Shown: positions 9,273 through 18,565 of the stretch, in pieces
Layout: each line of letters opens with the position of its first letter
Position numbering within the stretch: the first letter of the stretch is position 1
From: Amphritea atlantica
Lineage (GTDB): Bacteria; Pseudomonadota; Gammaproteobacteria; Pseudomonadales; Balneatricaceae
Direction: 5' to 3'
DNA: 64,000 nucleotides
Assembly: GCA_024397875.1 (NCBI GenBank)
Contig: CP073344.1
Location: 1,231,001-1,295,000, forward strand
Position numbers and translations under genes: made by a program
The notes under the pieces: generated by a model
Told to the model about the DNA's origin: nothing
Databases searched by the model: none
What the model saw: only the letters and a program-made list of their open reading frames with translations

Positions 9273-11453
9273 GTGACACAACAACAGTCAGACTGGATTT
9301 TCGGTACCAGCCGTGAACAGTTTGTTGATCCCTTACTGGATGCTCTGGTGCTTTTGGGTAAGTACTATGGCACACCCGTCTCTGAAAACTCTCTCAGCAG
9401 TGGTTTGCCGCTGGTTGATAACTGTTTAACCCTGGAGCTGTTTCCCCGTGCTGCTGAGCGTGCAGGGTTATCAGCACGGCTGGCAAGTCAGCCGTTGTTA
9501 AAGATACACGAGCTGTTACTACCCTGTGTGCTGCTGTTAAAGAACCATAGCTGCTGCATTCTGATGTCGATTGATCATCAAGCAGGCACGGCGCGTATAT
9601 TGCAGCCAGAGAGTGGCGATGGCGAGATTGAACTTGGAATAGCGGACCTGGAGAAGATATATTCAGGCCACCTGTTCTATATTCGCAAGAAATATCAGTT
9701 TGATCAGCGTAGTCCCGATGTCCTGAATACCCGCGAAGGGCACTGGTTCTGGGGAACATTTCGCAGTGCAATGCCGATCTACAGAGATGTGTTAATTGCG
9801 TCCCTGTTGATTAACCTTTTCGCTGTCGCATCACCATTATTTGTGATGAATGTCTATGACCGGATTGTTCCGAACCTGGCGTTTGATTCGCTGTGGGTGC
9901 TGGCAATCGGTGTTGGACTGGTATTTGTTTTTGATCTGGTCCTTAAACATTTGCGATCTTATTTTATTGATATTGCAGGTAAAAAACTGGATCTTCAGTT
10001 ATCTGCAAAAATATTTGCCCGGGTGATGGGTATCCGGCTCGAATCGCGGCCGCTTTCTGTAGGGGCCTTTGCCAGTAACCTGCAGTCGTTTGAAACAATT
10101 CGTGAATTTATTACGTCGGCGACGCTGGGGGCGCTTATTGATCTGCCCTTCGCGCTGTTGTTTTTGTTTGTCATATGGATAGTGGGTGGGCCGCTGGCGC
10201 TGGTGCCGCTGTTCGTTATGGTCGTTCTGGTAGGCTATAGTCTCTATATTCAAAAGCCATTGGCAAAGCAGATCGAGTTGACATCTAAGATCGCTTCACA
10301 GAAACAGGCTACTCTTGTCGAGGGCCTTGCAGGGATTGAAGCGGTTAAGATTAATGGTGCTCAGAGTCAGTATCAGGTGATCTGGGAGCAGGCTGTCGGT
10401 AAGATGGGGCAGCATGATATTCAGACCCGAAAGCTGGCCAACGGCGCGTCAGCACTTTCCGGTTTTCTGCAGCAGATGATGACCGTTGGCATCGTTGTTG
10501 TCGGCGTTTATCTGGTGGCGGCGGGTGAGCTGAGTATGGGGGGAATAATTGCTGCTGTTATGCTGAGCGGACGGGCGGTACAGCCTCTGGCGCAGTTATC
10601 ACTGCTTGCAACCCGATATAATCAGGCGAAGGCATCAATGAGCCTTATCAATCAGGTCATGGAGATGCCTGTTGAAGAGGAAGAGGGCAAGAGCTATGTC
10701 AGCCGGCCGAAACTGAAAGGCAAAATTGAGTTCGATAAGGTCAGCTTTGCTTACCCCGGGCAACAAAGTTATGCCCTGCATGAGGTAAGTTTTACCATCC
10801 AGCCGGGCGAACGACTGGCTCTGATTGGCGGCATTGGTGCCGGTAAGAGTTCCTTAGAGAAGCTGATTCTTGGCTTATATCAGCCGACATCGGGTGACGT
10901 GCGGATTGATGGCGTGAATATCGCTCAGCTGCATCCGGCTGATCTGCGCCGTAATATCGGTTGTATCACTCAGGATAATCATCTTTTCTTTGGCAGCATT
11001 CGTGACAATATTGTTATGGGGGCGCCGTTTACCAGTGATGAAAACCTGCTGCGGGCCGCTGACTGGGGTGGTGTTACTGCGTTTACCAATCATGATCCTG
11101 AGGGGCTGGAACGACAGGTGGGTGAAGGCGGACGGCAGCTTTCAGGGGGGCAGCGACAGGCTGTTTCTGCGGCCAGAGCGATTGTGATGGACCCGCCTAT
11201 AATGTTGCTGGATGAGCCAACCAGCCAGTTGGATCGTAAGTCGGAAGTGAGGCTGATGAATCAGTTGAAATCACTGGACCGGAGTAAAACCGTGATTCTG
11301 AGTACGCATAAATCCAGCCTTCTCGATGTGGTAGACAGGGTCATTGTCCTGGAAAATGGACGGCTGCTTGCGGATGGTCCTAAGGCTGAAGTGGTTAACT
11401 GGTTGCGTGAAGGCGTGAATCAGCAGAAAGCGAAAAGGGAGGCTAAATCCTGA
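9273..11453 (+). CDS. Type I secretion ABC permease/ATPase (LapB/LssB type)
   Basis: 726 residues, starting at GTG 9273 behind CTGGAGG. Domain order: an N-terminal C39-peptidase-like domain (about 1-140) with no catalytic cysteine at the expected place (region YYGTPVSENSLSSGLP); a six-helix transmembrane region (about 165-430); and an ATPase domain. The ATPase has Walker A GGIGAGKSS, signature LSGGQRQ, Walker B MLLDEPT and switch histidine in STHKSS. An inactive C39-like domain is typical of exporters of large RTX-type adhesins, where it binds substrate without cleaving it. It is the energy-supplying inner-membrane part of the exporter for the upstream adhesin. Its stop overlaps the next start (TGATG), indicating translational coupling. 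Confidence 0.93.
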   Translation: MTQQQSDWIFGTSREQFVDPLLDALVLLGKYYGTPVSENSLSSGLPLVDNCLTLELFPRAAERAGLSARLASQPLLKIHELLLPCVLLLKNHSCCILMSIDHQAGTARILQPESGDGEIELGIADLEKIYSGHLFYIRKKYQFDQRSPDVLNTREGHWFWGTFRSAMPIYRDVLIASLLINLFAVASPLFVMNVYDRIVPNLAFDSLWVLAIGVGLVFVFDLVLKHLRSYFIDIAGKKLDLQLSAKIFARVMGIRLESRPLSVGAFASNLQSFETIREFITSATLGALIDLPFALLFLFVIWIVGGPLALVPLFVMVVLVGYSLYIQKPLAKQIELTSKIASQKQATLVEGLAGIEAVKINGAQSQYQVIWEQAVGKMGQHDIQTRKLANGASALSGFLQQMMTVGIVVVGVYLVAAGELSMGGIIAAVMLSGRAVQPLAQLSLLATRYNQAKASMSLINQVMEMPVEEEEGKSYVSRPKLKGKIEFDKVSFAYPGQQSYALHEVSFTIQPGERLALIGGIGAGKSSLEKLILGLYQPTSGDVRIDGVNIAQLHPADLRRNIGCITQDNHLFFGSIRDNIVMGAPFTSDENLLRAADWGGVTAFTNHDPEGLERQVGEGGRQLSGGQRQAVSAARAIVMDPPIMLLDEPTSQLDRKSEVRLMNQLKSLDRSKTVILSTHKSSLLDVVDRVIVLENGRLLADGPKAEVVNWLREGVNQQKAKREAKS

Positions 11454-12931
11454 TGGGTGACATGCACACAGATCAGGCGCCGGTGGCTTCAGAAGATAGT
11501 TCTCCTAAGGTTAACACTGCAAGCTCAATGGCCGAAACCAGGCATCGTAAAACAGTCGTTGAGGATGGTCTGCATGATTTTATTGATAATGCCGCCGCCA
11601 GTGTATTGCTGGACAGACCAAGAAGTTCACGATTGCTCCTCTGGGGTGTGGTGTGTTTTGTTATTACAGCGATTGTCTGGGCATATTTTGCAGAGCTGGA
11701 TGAAATTACCCGTGGCCAGGGCAGTGTGATCCCTTCTAAACAGATTCAGGTGGTACAGTATCTTGAAGGTGGTATTCTCAAAGAATTGTATGTTAAAGAG
11801 GGCGGCAAGGTAGAAGCGGGTCAGCCGCTGTTACGGGTGGACGAAACACGGTTTTTATCGGACTTCCGGGGAAAGGCTCAGGAACAGGCGTATCTGGAAA
11901 TATCGATTGCCCGGCACCGGGCTGAACTGGCCAGTATCGTAATCAGTGATGAAGCGGTAAACAGTGACTGGCAGGGGCAGGTTAAGATTGATCCTCAGCC
12001 GATCTCCATTGATACCGACTGGCAGAATCGTCATCCGGATCTGTTAGGGCGGGAGCAGTCTCAGCTTGAAGAGTACCTGCGTAACCTGAGTAACCAGCTG
12101 GAAATCATTGGTCGTCAGATTCAGCAGGGTGATCAGGAAGAGAAGGAGCTTGATTCTAAAATCAGTCACCTCGATCGCTCCTATAAACTGAGTCTTCGTG
12201 AGCTGAAGATGACGCGACCATTGGCGGAGCAGGGTGTTGTCCCTGAAATTGAGCTGATCAAGCTTGAAAGAGACCTTAATAGTTATAAACAAGAACTTGA
12301 AGGCGCTAAGCTGTTACTGCCTAAAGTACGGTTAAGTATTCAGGAGTCGGTTGCGAAACGTCGAGAAATCGCGTTAAATGCACGCAGTGAAAGTCAGCAG
12401 AAGTTGAATGAAAGTCTGGCTGAGCTGAATCAAAAAACGGAAGCGCAGGTTAGTTTGCGTGATCGGGTGGACAGGACTACTGTTGTATCTCCGGTGCACG
12501 GGACAATAAAAACAATTTCGGTCAATACTATCGGTGGTGTTATTCAGCCGGGAATGGATCTGATCGAAATTGTACCGACAGAAGATCATTTGCTGATCGA
12601 AGCAAAGGTCTCACCCAAGGATATTGCATTTCTGCGTCCTGGGTTGAGTGCCGTGGTTCGGCTGACCGCTTATGATTTCTCAATATATGGTGGTTTGAAA
12701 GGTACTGTGGAACACATCAGTGCCGATACCATTGAAGATGAGAAGGGTAATCTTTATTACCTCATCAGAGTCCGTACCGATAATACAGATCTTGGACGGG
12801 GAGGAAACTCTTTGCCAATAATTCCTGGCATGATGGCGACAGTCGACATTATGACGGGCAAAAAAAGTGTACTTGATTATCTGCTTAAGCCTATATTTAA
12901 GGCTCAGCAGCAAGCTTTACGAGAACGATAA
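11453..12931 (+). CDS. HlyD-family type I secretion adaptor (LapC type)
   Basis: 492 residues, with the start overlapping the upstream ATPase stop by one base. A cytoplasmic N-terminus of about 60 residues is followed by one membrane segment (LLLWGVVCFVITAIVWAYF). Next come a barrel-sandwich half (GQGSVIPSKQIQVVQYLEGG), a long coiled-coil hairpin (about residues 195-335), the second half of the sandwich (VVSPVHGTIKTISVNTIGG) and a C-terminal beta-barrel. This is the standard membrane fusion protein layout linking the ABC exporter to the outer membrane pore. It lies in one operon with the ATPase, and the TolC-like gene follows 35 bp later. Confidence 0.93.
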   Translation: MGDMHTDQAPVASEDSSPKVNTASSMAETRHRKTVVEDGLHDFIDNAAASVLLDRPRSSRLLLWGVVCFVITAIVWAYFAELDEITRGQGSVIPSKQIQVVQYLEGGILKELYVKEGGKVEAGQPLLRVDETRFLSDFRGKAQEQAYLEISIARHRAELASIVISDEAVNSDWQGQVKIDPQPISIDTDWQNRHPDLLGREQSQLEEYLRNLSNQLEIIGRQIQQGDQEEKELDSKISHLDRSYKLSLRELKMTRPLAEQGVVPEIELIKLERDLNSYKQELEGAKLLLPKVRLSIQESVAKRREIALNARSESQQKLNESLAELNQKTEAQVSLRDRVDRTTVVSPVHGTIKTISVNTIGGVIQPGMDLIEIVPTEDHLLIEAKVSPKDIAFLRPGLSAVVRLTAYDFSIYGGLKGTVEHISADTIEDEKGNLYYLIRVRTDNTDLGRGGNSLPIIPGMMATVDIMTGKKSVLDYLLKPIFKAQQQALRER

Positions 12932-12966
12932 CGTTTAGATGGACTTTATCCGGGGGGAACGGTTCT

Positions 12967-14325
12967 ATGGGAAAAATTAACAGGGTTGGCGTATGTGCGC
13001 TGACGATAATGGCTTGGTCAGGCACAGTTTCGTCAGAGACTTTGGTTGAAGCAACTTCGTATGCAATTGGCAATTCTCCTGATGTGGCAATTGTGAAAAA
13101 TCAGTATCTGAGTCGTATTGAGCAGGTAGGCGTTTCCAGGGCTGGCTATAAGCCAAAAGTGGACCTTGCCCTGGGGTGGGGGGGGGAGTGGACCGACAGT
13201 CCATCTACCCGTGCTGCGGCGACAAGCGGAAGTTCTGATTATGTCGATCTGCAGCGGTCAGAGGCGTCGCTGACCATCAGTCAGTTGTTGTATGACGGCT
13301 TGCGTACCAAAAATGATAATGAGCGGACTACAGCTGAAGCTGAGGCACAGCGTTATCAGCTATGGAGTGTGGCAGAGAACACCACTCTTGAAGTAGCGGA
13401 TGCCTACATGACGGTAATTAATGCTCAGGAAGCCGCTGTTCTGGCCGCCGCGAATCTTGAGTCTCATATCGAGATTCTTGATGGTATCCGCAAACGTTCA
13501 GAGCACGGACTGGGATCCGCTTCCGATCTTTCGCAGGTGAAAGGCCGCCTCAGCCGGGCGCATTCGAACTACCTGGCAACAGATAATAATGTACTCGATG
13601 CTAATGCCCGTTACTATAAAGTGGTAGGCTTGGAAGCAAACGGGCTGGTTAAGCCGTCACCTGTCGATCAATATATGCCGGTCTCTTATGAGCAGGCACT
13701 TGAAAGGGCGGGTAAGGTGCACCCGACACTGCTGTCAGCACAGCTTGATGTGGATGCCGCCGTTGCTCAGTTAAAGGGCAAAGATTCTAATTTTCACCCG
13801 GATGTCCGACTGGAGCTGGGAGGAACATGGAATAATAATCTCGATGGTGTAGTTGGTTATAATAATGACCTGACAGCGATGATCCGCATGCGTTATAACC
13901 TGTTCAACGGTAATGCTGATACTCATCGTAAGAAAGAAGCTTACTATCAGTTGATGGAAGCCAGCGCTATTCGGGACCGGGCACAGCGGGAAGTTGCCGA
14001 GGGGATGAGTCTGTCCTGGAACGCCTACCAGTTGCTGGAACGGCAGATGGAGTTTCTCGAAGCTCATGTGATCGAAGCCGAGAAAACCCTGGACGCCTAC
14101 AAACAGCAGTTTAGGCTGGGCCGACGTACTCTGGTTGACCTGCTGGATGCGGAGAACGAATTGTTTGAAGCACGCAAGGAACTTATCAAAGCGGATAAAG
14201 ATCGCGTTATGACTCAGTTCAGAGTGTTGAATGCGATGGGCGAGTTGTTAACGGTCCTTAATCTTAACCGTGAGTCCATCCTGACCAGTGAAGAACAGGC
14301 AGAGATCTCCTCTCTGCGTAACTGA
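12967..14325 (+). CDS. TolC-family outer membrane pore of the adhesin exporter (LapE type)
   Basis: 452 residues, ATG start behind a CGGGGGGAAC ribosome site. It has a signal peptide (MGKINRVGVCALTIMAWSG, cut near SSE), then two repeats of the outer membrane efflux protein family. These show the usual helical blocks and the second-half motif YKQQFRLGRRTLVDLLDAENELF. It completes the type I secretion operon, and in LapA systems it also holds the adhesin at the cell surface. A run of nine G residues (13178-13186) lies inside the gene in the codons for G-W-G-G-E-W. A second TolC homologue (54861-56171) belongs to an RND pump operon. Confidence 0.92.
   Translation: MGKINRVGVCALTIMAWSGTVSSETLVEATSYAIGNSPDVAIVKNQYLSRIEQVGVSRAGYKPKVDLALGWGGEWTDSPSTRAAATSGSSDYVDLQRSEASLTISQLLYDGLRTKNDNERTTAEAEAQRYQLWSVAENTTLEVADAYMTVINAQEAAVLAAANLESHIEILDGIRKRSEHGLGSASDLSQVKGRLSRAHSNYLATDNNVLDANARYYKVVGLEANGLVKPSPVDQYMPVSYEQALERAGKVHPTLLSAQLDVDAAVAQLKGKDSNFHPDVRLELGGTWNNNLDGVVGYNNDLTAMIRMRYNLFNGNADTHRKKEAYYQLMEASAIRDRAQREVAEGMSLSWNAYQLLERQMEFLEAHVIEAEKTLDAYKQQFRLGRRTLVDLLDAENELFEARKELIKADKDRVMTQFRVLNAMGELLTVLNLNRESILTSEEQAEISSLRN
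13178..13186 (+). repeat. G9 mononucleotide tract inside the TolC-like gene
   Basis: Nine consecutive G residues sit in frame about 70 codons into the gene. A gain or loss of one G would truncate the pore protein, so the tract is a possible slippage site. Confidence 0.8.
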
Positions 14326-14333
14326 GCTTATAA

Positions 14334-14385
14334 CAGCCAGTGTGTCCACTGTGATCAGTTTTGATCACAGTAGATTTGCTGGCTG
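14334..14385 (+). terminator. Nested hairpin after the type I secretion operon
   Basis: A 10-bp perfect inverted repeat (ACTGTGATCA 14348-14357 / TGATCACAGT 14362-14371) is nested in an outer one (CAGCCAG 14334-14340 / CTGGCTG 14379-14385). There is no good T run, so it may be a weak terminator or an RNA structure in front of ttcA. Confidence 0.5.
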
Positions 14386-14405
14386 ATTATTCTGTTGTTA
14401 TCCGC

Positions 14406-14411
14406 TATAAT
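14406..14411 (+). promoter_or_regulatory. Possible -10 element for ttcA
   Basis: A perfect TATAAT lies 35 bp before the chosen ttcA start. No good -35 hexamer is seen at the right distance, so support is modest. Confidence 0.35.
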
Positions 14412-14445
14412 CTCCGCCTTTTTAAACTGCTTCCAGAAAGTGTAT

Positions 14446-15330
14446 ATGAGCGAAGAACTGGCAAAACAACAGAAAACCCGGCTAAACAAGTTACAAAAGC
14501 GCCTGCGCCGGGAAACCGGTCGAGCTATCGAAGATTTTAATATGATCGAAGATGGCGATAAGGTGATGGTGTGTCTGTCCGGTGGCAAAGACTCTTTTGC
14601 CATGCTTGATATTCTGATGAATCTTCAGAAGAGTGCCCCGATCAGTTTTGAGCTTGTTGCGGTCAATCTGGATCAGAAACAGCCTGGCTTTCCTGAACAC
14701 GTTCTGCCTGAGTATCTGACTCAGATAGGCGTGCCGTTTCATATCGTTGAAAGAGATACATACTCGGTTGTTAAAGAGCTGGTGCCTGAGGGGAAAACCA
14801 CCTGTGCATTATGCTCCCGCCTGCGTCGCGGAACCCTTTATGGTTTTGCCGAAGAGATTGGGGCGAACAAGATCGCTCTGGGTCATCATCGTGATGACAT
14901 ACTTGAAACCTTTTTCCTCAACATGTTTTATGGCGGTAAACTCAAGTCAATGCCGCCTAAGCTGGTGAGTGACGATGGTAAGAATATGGTGATCCGTCCT
15001 CTGGCCTACGCGCGTGAGAAAGATATAGCGGCCTATGCCGGGTTGCGCGAATTCCCCATTATTCCCTGTAATCTCTGTGGTTCACAGGATGGCTTGCAGC
15101 GTCAGGTGGTTAAAGAGATGTTGCAGGACTGGGATAAGCATCACCCCGGACGTATTGAAACCATGTTCCGGTCACTGAGACATGTGGTGCCCTCCCATCT
15201 GGTTGATACTGAGCTGTTTGATTTTAAGGGGCTGCAGCGAGGCTACCCTCATGGTATTGCCGACCCTCAGACGGCGGTGAGCAGTTCGGTTAAAGGGATG
15301 CCGGAAATGATCGATATTCTTTCACTCTGA
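14446..15330 (+). CDS. ttcA: tRNA 2-thiocytidine(32) synthetase TtcA
   Basis: 294 residues from ATG 14446 ([10 protein letters not shown]); this start fits the family better than an in-frame TTG 51 bp upstream. It has the PP-loop ATP-binding motif SGGKDS (residues 45-50), CALC (C120, C123) and CNLC (C208, C211). These match the cysteines that hold the Fe-S cluster in TtcA. The enzyme adenylates and thiolates C32 in certain tRNAs. The next gene follows after 17 bp, suggesting cotranscription. Confidence 0.95.
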   Translation: MSEELAKQQKTRLNKLQKRLRRETGRAIEDFNMIEDGDKVMVCLSGGKDSFAMLDILMNLQKSAPISFELVAVNLDQKQPGFPEHVLPEYLTQIGVPFHIVERDTYSVVKELVPEGKTTCALCSRLRRGTLYGFAEEIGANKIALGHHRDDILETFFLNMFYGGKLKSMPPKLVSDDGKNMVIRPLAYAREKDIAAYAGLREFPIIPCNLCGSQDGLQRQVVKEMLQDWDKHHPGRIETMFRSLRHVVPSHLVDTELFDFKGLQRGYPHGIADPQTAVSSSVKGMPEMIDILSL

Positions 15331-15347
15331 ACCGCTGTGGGGGCCTG

Positions 15348-15800
15348 ATGAATATCTGGGTTGATGCCGACGCTTGTCCTAATGTTGTTAAAGAAATTCT
15401 GTTTCGGGCAGCGGAACGAATGGGGGTTCAAACAGTTCTGGTTGCTAATCAGTTTCTGCGCACACCGCCATCTGCTTTTGTCAGCGCGGTTCAGGTTCCC
15501 GCCGGTTTTGATGTGGCCGATAACTATATCGTTCAGAAATGTGTTACCGGTGATCTGGTGATCACCGCAGATATTCCTCTGGCCTCCGAGGTGCTTGAGA
15601 AAGGTGCGCATGCACTGAATCCCAGAGGCGAGTTCTATACCCCGGAAAACATTCGACAGCGGCTGAATATGCGCGATTTTATGGATCAGTTACGCAGCTC
15701 CGGAATTGATACCGGAGGCCCTGCAAAGCTGACACAACAGGACCGTCAGCTGTTTGCCAATCAACTGGACCGGTTTCTGGCTAAACAGCGTCAAAAATAG
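15348..15800 (+). CDS. yaiI: YaiI/YqxD (UPF0178, DUF188) family protein
   Basis: 150 residues with the family's N-terminal signature [18 protein letters not shown] and the conserved internal block [21 protein letters not shown]. The aspartate-rich pattern resembles a PIN-like nuclease fold, but no biochemical role is established for the family. The full family length is present, and it follows ttcA closely. Confidence 0.88.
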   Translation: MNIWVDADACPNVVKEILFRAAERMGVQTVLVANQFLRTPPSAFVSAVQVPAGFDVADNYIVQKCVTGDLVITADIPLASEVLEKGAHALNPRGEFYTPENIRQRLNMRDFMDQLRSSGIDTGGPAKLTQQDRQLFANQLDRFLAKQRQK

Positions 15801-15914
15801 ATCCCCGAACGAAGACCCATTTCCAATTTTATTCTTAAAATAAGGGTTTTCCTTTATTTTTACTCCGTTTTGCTTTAGCGTTTCCTCTAATTTATAACAA
15901 GAACTGAGGTTGCT

Positions 15915-16694
15915 ATGAGTGACACACTACTGATCCGTGAAGACGCTGACGGGATCTGCACACTGACACTGAACCGTCCAGATGCTTACAACTCCCTTTC
16001 AATGGAACTGATGCAAGCGCTTATCAGTACGTTTGATGCCATTGCTGAAGATAGCTCTGTAAGGGTTGTGGTATTGCAGGGCAGTGGTCGTGGATTCTGC
16101 TCCGGACATGACCTGAAACAGATGCTGGGAGAGGGGGAGGAGGCGTATTATCAGTGTACCTTTGAAACCTGTTCAACGCTGATGCAGAGGGTTGTAAACC
16201 TGCCGGTTCCGGTAATCGCTCAGGTTCATGGGGTCGCCACTGCTGCGGGTTGTCAGTTGGTTGCCAGTTGTGACCTGGCGGTCGCCAGTGACACCTCTCG
16301 CTTTGCAACGCCAGGGGTCAATATCGGCCTGTTCTGTTCGACACCAATGGTCGCTCTGAGTCGCTCCGTGAGTAAGAAACATGCGATGGAGATGTTGTTA
16401 CTCGGGGATATGATCGGTGCTGCAAAGGCGGCTGAAATTGGCCTGTTGAACTGGGTTGTCCCTGAAGAGTCACTGAGGCACAAAGCCCTCGAAGTGGCAG
16501 GTAAAATTGCTGCCAGTTCACGAAAAGCAATCTCAATCGGTAAGCAGGCATATGTCAGGCAGATAGATAGTCCCCTCGAAGCGGCTTACATTGAGTGCAG
16601 TCGGGTGATGACTGAAAATATGCTCACTCATGATGCCGGTGAGGGAATCGATGCCTTTATTCATAAGCGAAAGCCAGAGTGGCAGCATCGCTGA
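15915..16694 (+). CDS. Crotonase-family protein, ECHDC3-like, probably not a classical hydratase
   Basis: 259 residues with the crotonase fold: the first oxyanion-hole loop is GFCSGHDLKQM (residues 60-70), and the second region is AAGCQLVASCDLAVASDTSRF. In true enoyl-CoA hydratases two glutamates add water; the aligned positions here are Q114 and G134. The phrases SGHDLK and ATPGVNIGLFCSTP match the ECHDC3 subgroup, so CoA-thioester binding is likely but the reaction is unknown. It has its own upstream region (15801-15914) and no fatty-acid oxidation partners nearby. Automatic naming as enoyl-CoA hydratase would be misleading. Confidence 0.9.
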   Translation: MSDTLLIREDADGICTLTLNRPDAYNSLSMELMQALISTFDAIAEDSSVRVVVLQGSGRGFCSGHDLKQMLGEGEEAYYQCTFETCSTLMQRVVNLPVPVIAQVHGVATAAGCQLVASCDLAVASDTSRFATPGVNIGLFCSTPMVALSRSVSKKHAMEMLLLGDMIGAAKAAEIGLLNWVVPEESLRHKALEVAGKIAASSRKAISIGKQAYVRQIDSPLEAAYIECSRVMTENMLTHDAGEGIDAFIHKRKPEWQHR

Positions 16695-16879
16695 TTATCT
16701 TTGCTCTGTCTCTGTGTTGCACATGTGCTAACTGACAGCGGGCTTGCTGCCTGCTCCATACTGTCGTTTAGCGTCTCAGAATAGTGAGAAAGGGGGTGGT
16801 GTGATCTGTGACGGACTTTCATCTTTTTCCGGGTTCGGGCAGGATACGCTGGTGCATCGATAGGAAGAGGGCAGATAAA

Positions 16880-17326
16880 ATGTTAAATCGTCGTGCAGTC
16901 ATTAAAGCGATAGCTGGCGGCGCTCTGGTTGGTGCCGGGGTGTTAGTGCCTCGTCTGGCGATGGCAACGTGGAATAAAACGGCTTTTGCTGCCCAGAATC
17001 AGGCTGTTGCCTTAAAAGCATTGCTTGGTGCACTACCTGTTGCCAGTGATCAGGTGGTTCTCCAGGCACCGGGTATTGCCGCAGATGGGGCATTGGTTCC
17101 GGTGACGGTAAAAACCTCGCTAACCAATGTCGAGTCTATCAGTTTGTTTGTTGAAGCTAACCCCAATCCGCTAGTGGCTGAATTCATCATTCCGGTGGGC
17201 ACTGAAGCGTCTGTGTCTACCCGCATACGGATCTATACTTCGTCAACAATCACTGCAGTCGTCAAAGCAGATGGACAGTTGTTGAGTAACTTTCAGGAAG
17301 CAAAAGTGACTATCGGAGGTTGTTGA
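16880..17326 (+). CDS. soxY: SoxY-like thiosulfate oxidation carrier subunit
   Basis: 148 residues from ATG 16880, behind GAAGAGGG. The N-terminus has a twin-arginine-type signal (MLNRRAVIKAIAGGALVGAG), suiting export of a folded carrier. The protein ends in TIGGC, so the reactive cysteine is the last residue, as expected for the swinging C-terminal arm of SoxY (usually GGCGG; here ending at GGC). SoxY carries sulfur intermediates in the periplasm together with SoxZ. soxZ follows, but soxXAB and soxCD are not in this window. Confidence 0.88.
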   Translation: MLNRRAVIKAIAGGALVGAGVLVPRLAMATWNKTAFAAQNQAVALKALLGALPVASDQVVLQAPGIAADGALVPVTVKTSLTNVESISLFVEANPNPLVAEFIIPVGTEASVSTRIRIYTSSTITAVVKADGQLLSNFQEAKVTIGGC

Positions 17327-17379
17327 GGTTAGTGCTGGTTTTAAAGGGTAATAGTTCAGGTTTAGTATAGGTAACAGTG

Positions 17380-17694
17380 ATGGCTGATATGATGCAAGTG
17401 AATGCCAGAGTCCTCAATAATATGACCATGGTTAAACTGATGGTTACGCATAGTATGGAGGATGGGCTGCGTAAAGATAAAGCCACAGGCGAACTTATTG
17501 CTGCAGAATTTTTGCGCGAGGTTAATGTAGAGTATGCAGGGAAAATAGTCTTTGCTGCAAACCTGAGCACAGCCATTGCTAGAAATCCTTTTTTTGCCTT
17601 TAGCTTTTCCGGCGGGGCAGAGGGTGAGACACTCACGATTAACTGGGTCGAAAGTACCGGTCTGTCGGGCCGGGAAACGGCAAGAATAGGATAG
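17380..17694 (+). CDS. soxZ: SoxZ-like sulfur carrier partner
   Basis: 104 residues from ATG 17380; a GTG directly before it is an alternative start. The Ig-like SoxZ pattern is clear: KLMVTHSMEDGLRKDK, then IAAEFLREVNVEYAGK, then a C-terminal beta strand region ending LTINWVESTG. It has no signal peptide, consistent with co-export as a complex with SoxY. It is paired with soxY and not followed by other sulfur genes. Confidence 0.88.
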   Translation: MADMMQVNARVLNNMTMVKLMVTHSMEDGLRKDKATGELIAAEFLREVNVEYAGKIVFAANLSTAIARNPFFAFSFSGGAEGETLTINWVESTGLSGRETARIG

Positions 17695-17880
17695 ATCAGT
17701 AAGCCTTTTCTAATATCAGAGACACCTCCTTAACCCGGTATTGGGCGATCGTACCTCGATCAGTGACTTAGCCGGATATTTGTCACGACAGTTAACTAAT
17801 CTTCTGACTTCAGAGGGAAAGCGGTTCTACTCGGCTTGTCCATCCGCTAGAATGGGCGCACAAATGAGCAGGAGAAAATT

Positions 17881-18552
17881 GTGAACCGAGTCGCTTTATT
17901 GTCGTTTCTGAGTGCCTTCGTACTGGCTGGCTGTAATACCGCCAATGTCCAGCCGGAAAACGCTCAAGCGGCAGCGCCGCCGGCAGAGCAGCGGGATACA
18001 CCATCGTCTGACACTCTGGATCAGACCGCACAGTTCGATCAGCTGAACGGGCGCATCACACTATTACAGGAGCAGTTTCTCGAACTAAAAGTTCAGAACA
18101 GTTCGCTTGCCGAGCGTGTGCAGCTTTTACTGACACAGTTTCAGGTGCTGGCCCAGGAAGTTAAACGCTCTGCCTTGCCAGCCACAGAGACGACTGCGCC
18201 AGATCCCGCGCTGACCGAAATGATGCAACGGCTGGATCAGCAGCTAATTGAGTTACAGCAGATCGCTCCGGAGCTGGGAGGAGGCGATCCATTCAAGCTT
18301 GCCAGTTGCTACACGGCTAAAGGGCAGTGGGTGATGATTCGTTATAACCGCTTTTCCGGAGAGAGCTGGGTCTCAGCCGCGAATAACTGGCAACCACTCG
18401 AAGAGGAGCAGGTTCCAATGATCTCTTCCTATGATATACAGTTGCTGCCCGCTAATAGCGACGTAAAAGGGTATGTTGCGGCCCGTATCGATCACAATAG
18501 TGGGGACAGTTGGTGGCTTAATCAGAATACCTGGGTTAAATATCAGCAGTAA
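17881..18552 (+). CDS. Predicted lipoprotein with coiled coil, unknown function
   Basis: 223 residues, GTG start behind AGGAG. A lipoprotein signal peptide ends in the lipobox LAGC (cysteine at residue 18). A low-complexity A/P/Q linker follows, then a likely coiled coil (about 45-140, LNGRITLLQEQFLELKVQ). The C-terminal globular part has two similar strand blocks, WVMIRYNRFSGESWVSAANN and a later ARIDHNSGDSWWLNQNTW, suggesting a small duplicated fold. No family was recognised. epmC follows 13 bp after the stop. Confidence 0.8.
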   Translation: MNRVALLSFLSAFVLAGCNTANVQPENAQAAAPPAEQRDTPSSDTLDQTAQFDQLNGRITLLQEQFLELKVQNSSLAERVQLLLTQFQVLAQEVKRSALPATETTAPDPALTEMMQRLDQQLIELQQIAPELGGGDPFKLASCYTAKGQWVMIRYNRFSGESWVSAANNWQPLEEEQVPMISSYDIQLLPANSDVKGYVAARIDHNSGDSWWLNQNTWVKYQQ

Positions 18553-18565
18553 GATTACAGAGAAT

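Noticed and set aside
14348..14371. CRP/FNR site reading TGTGA...TCACA
   Set aside because: The half-sites are 10 bp apart, not the 6 bp CRP needs; a hairpin explains it better.
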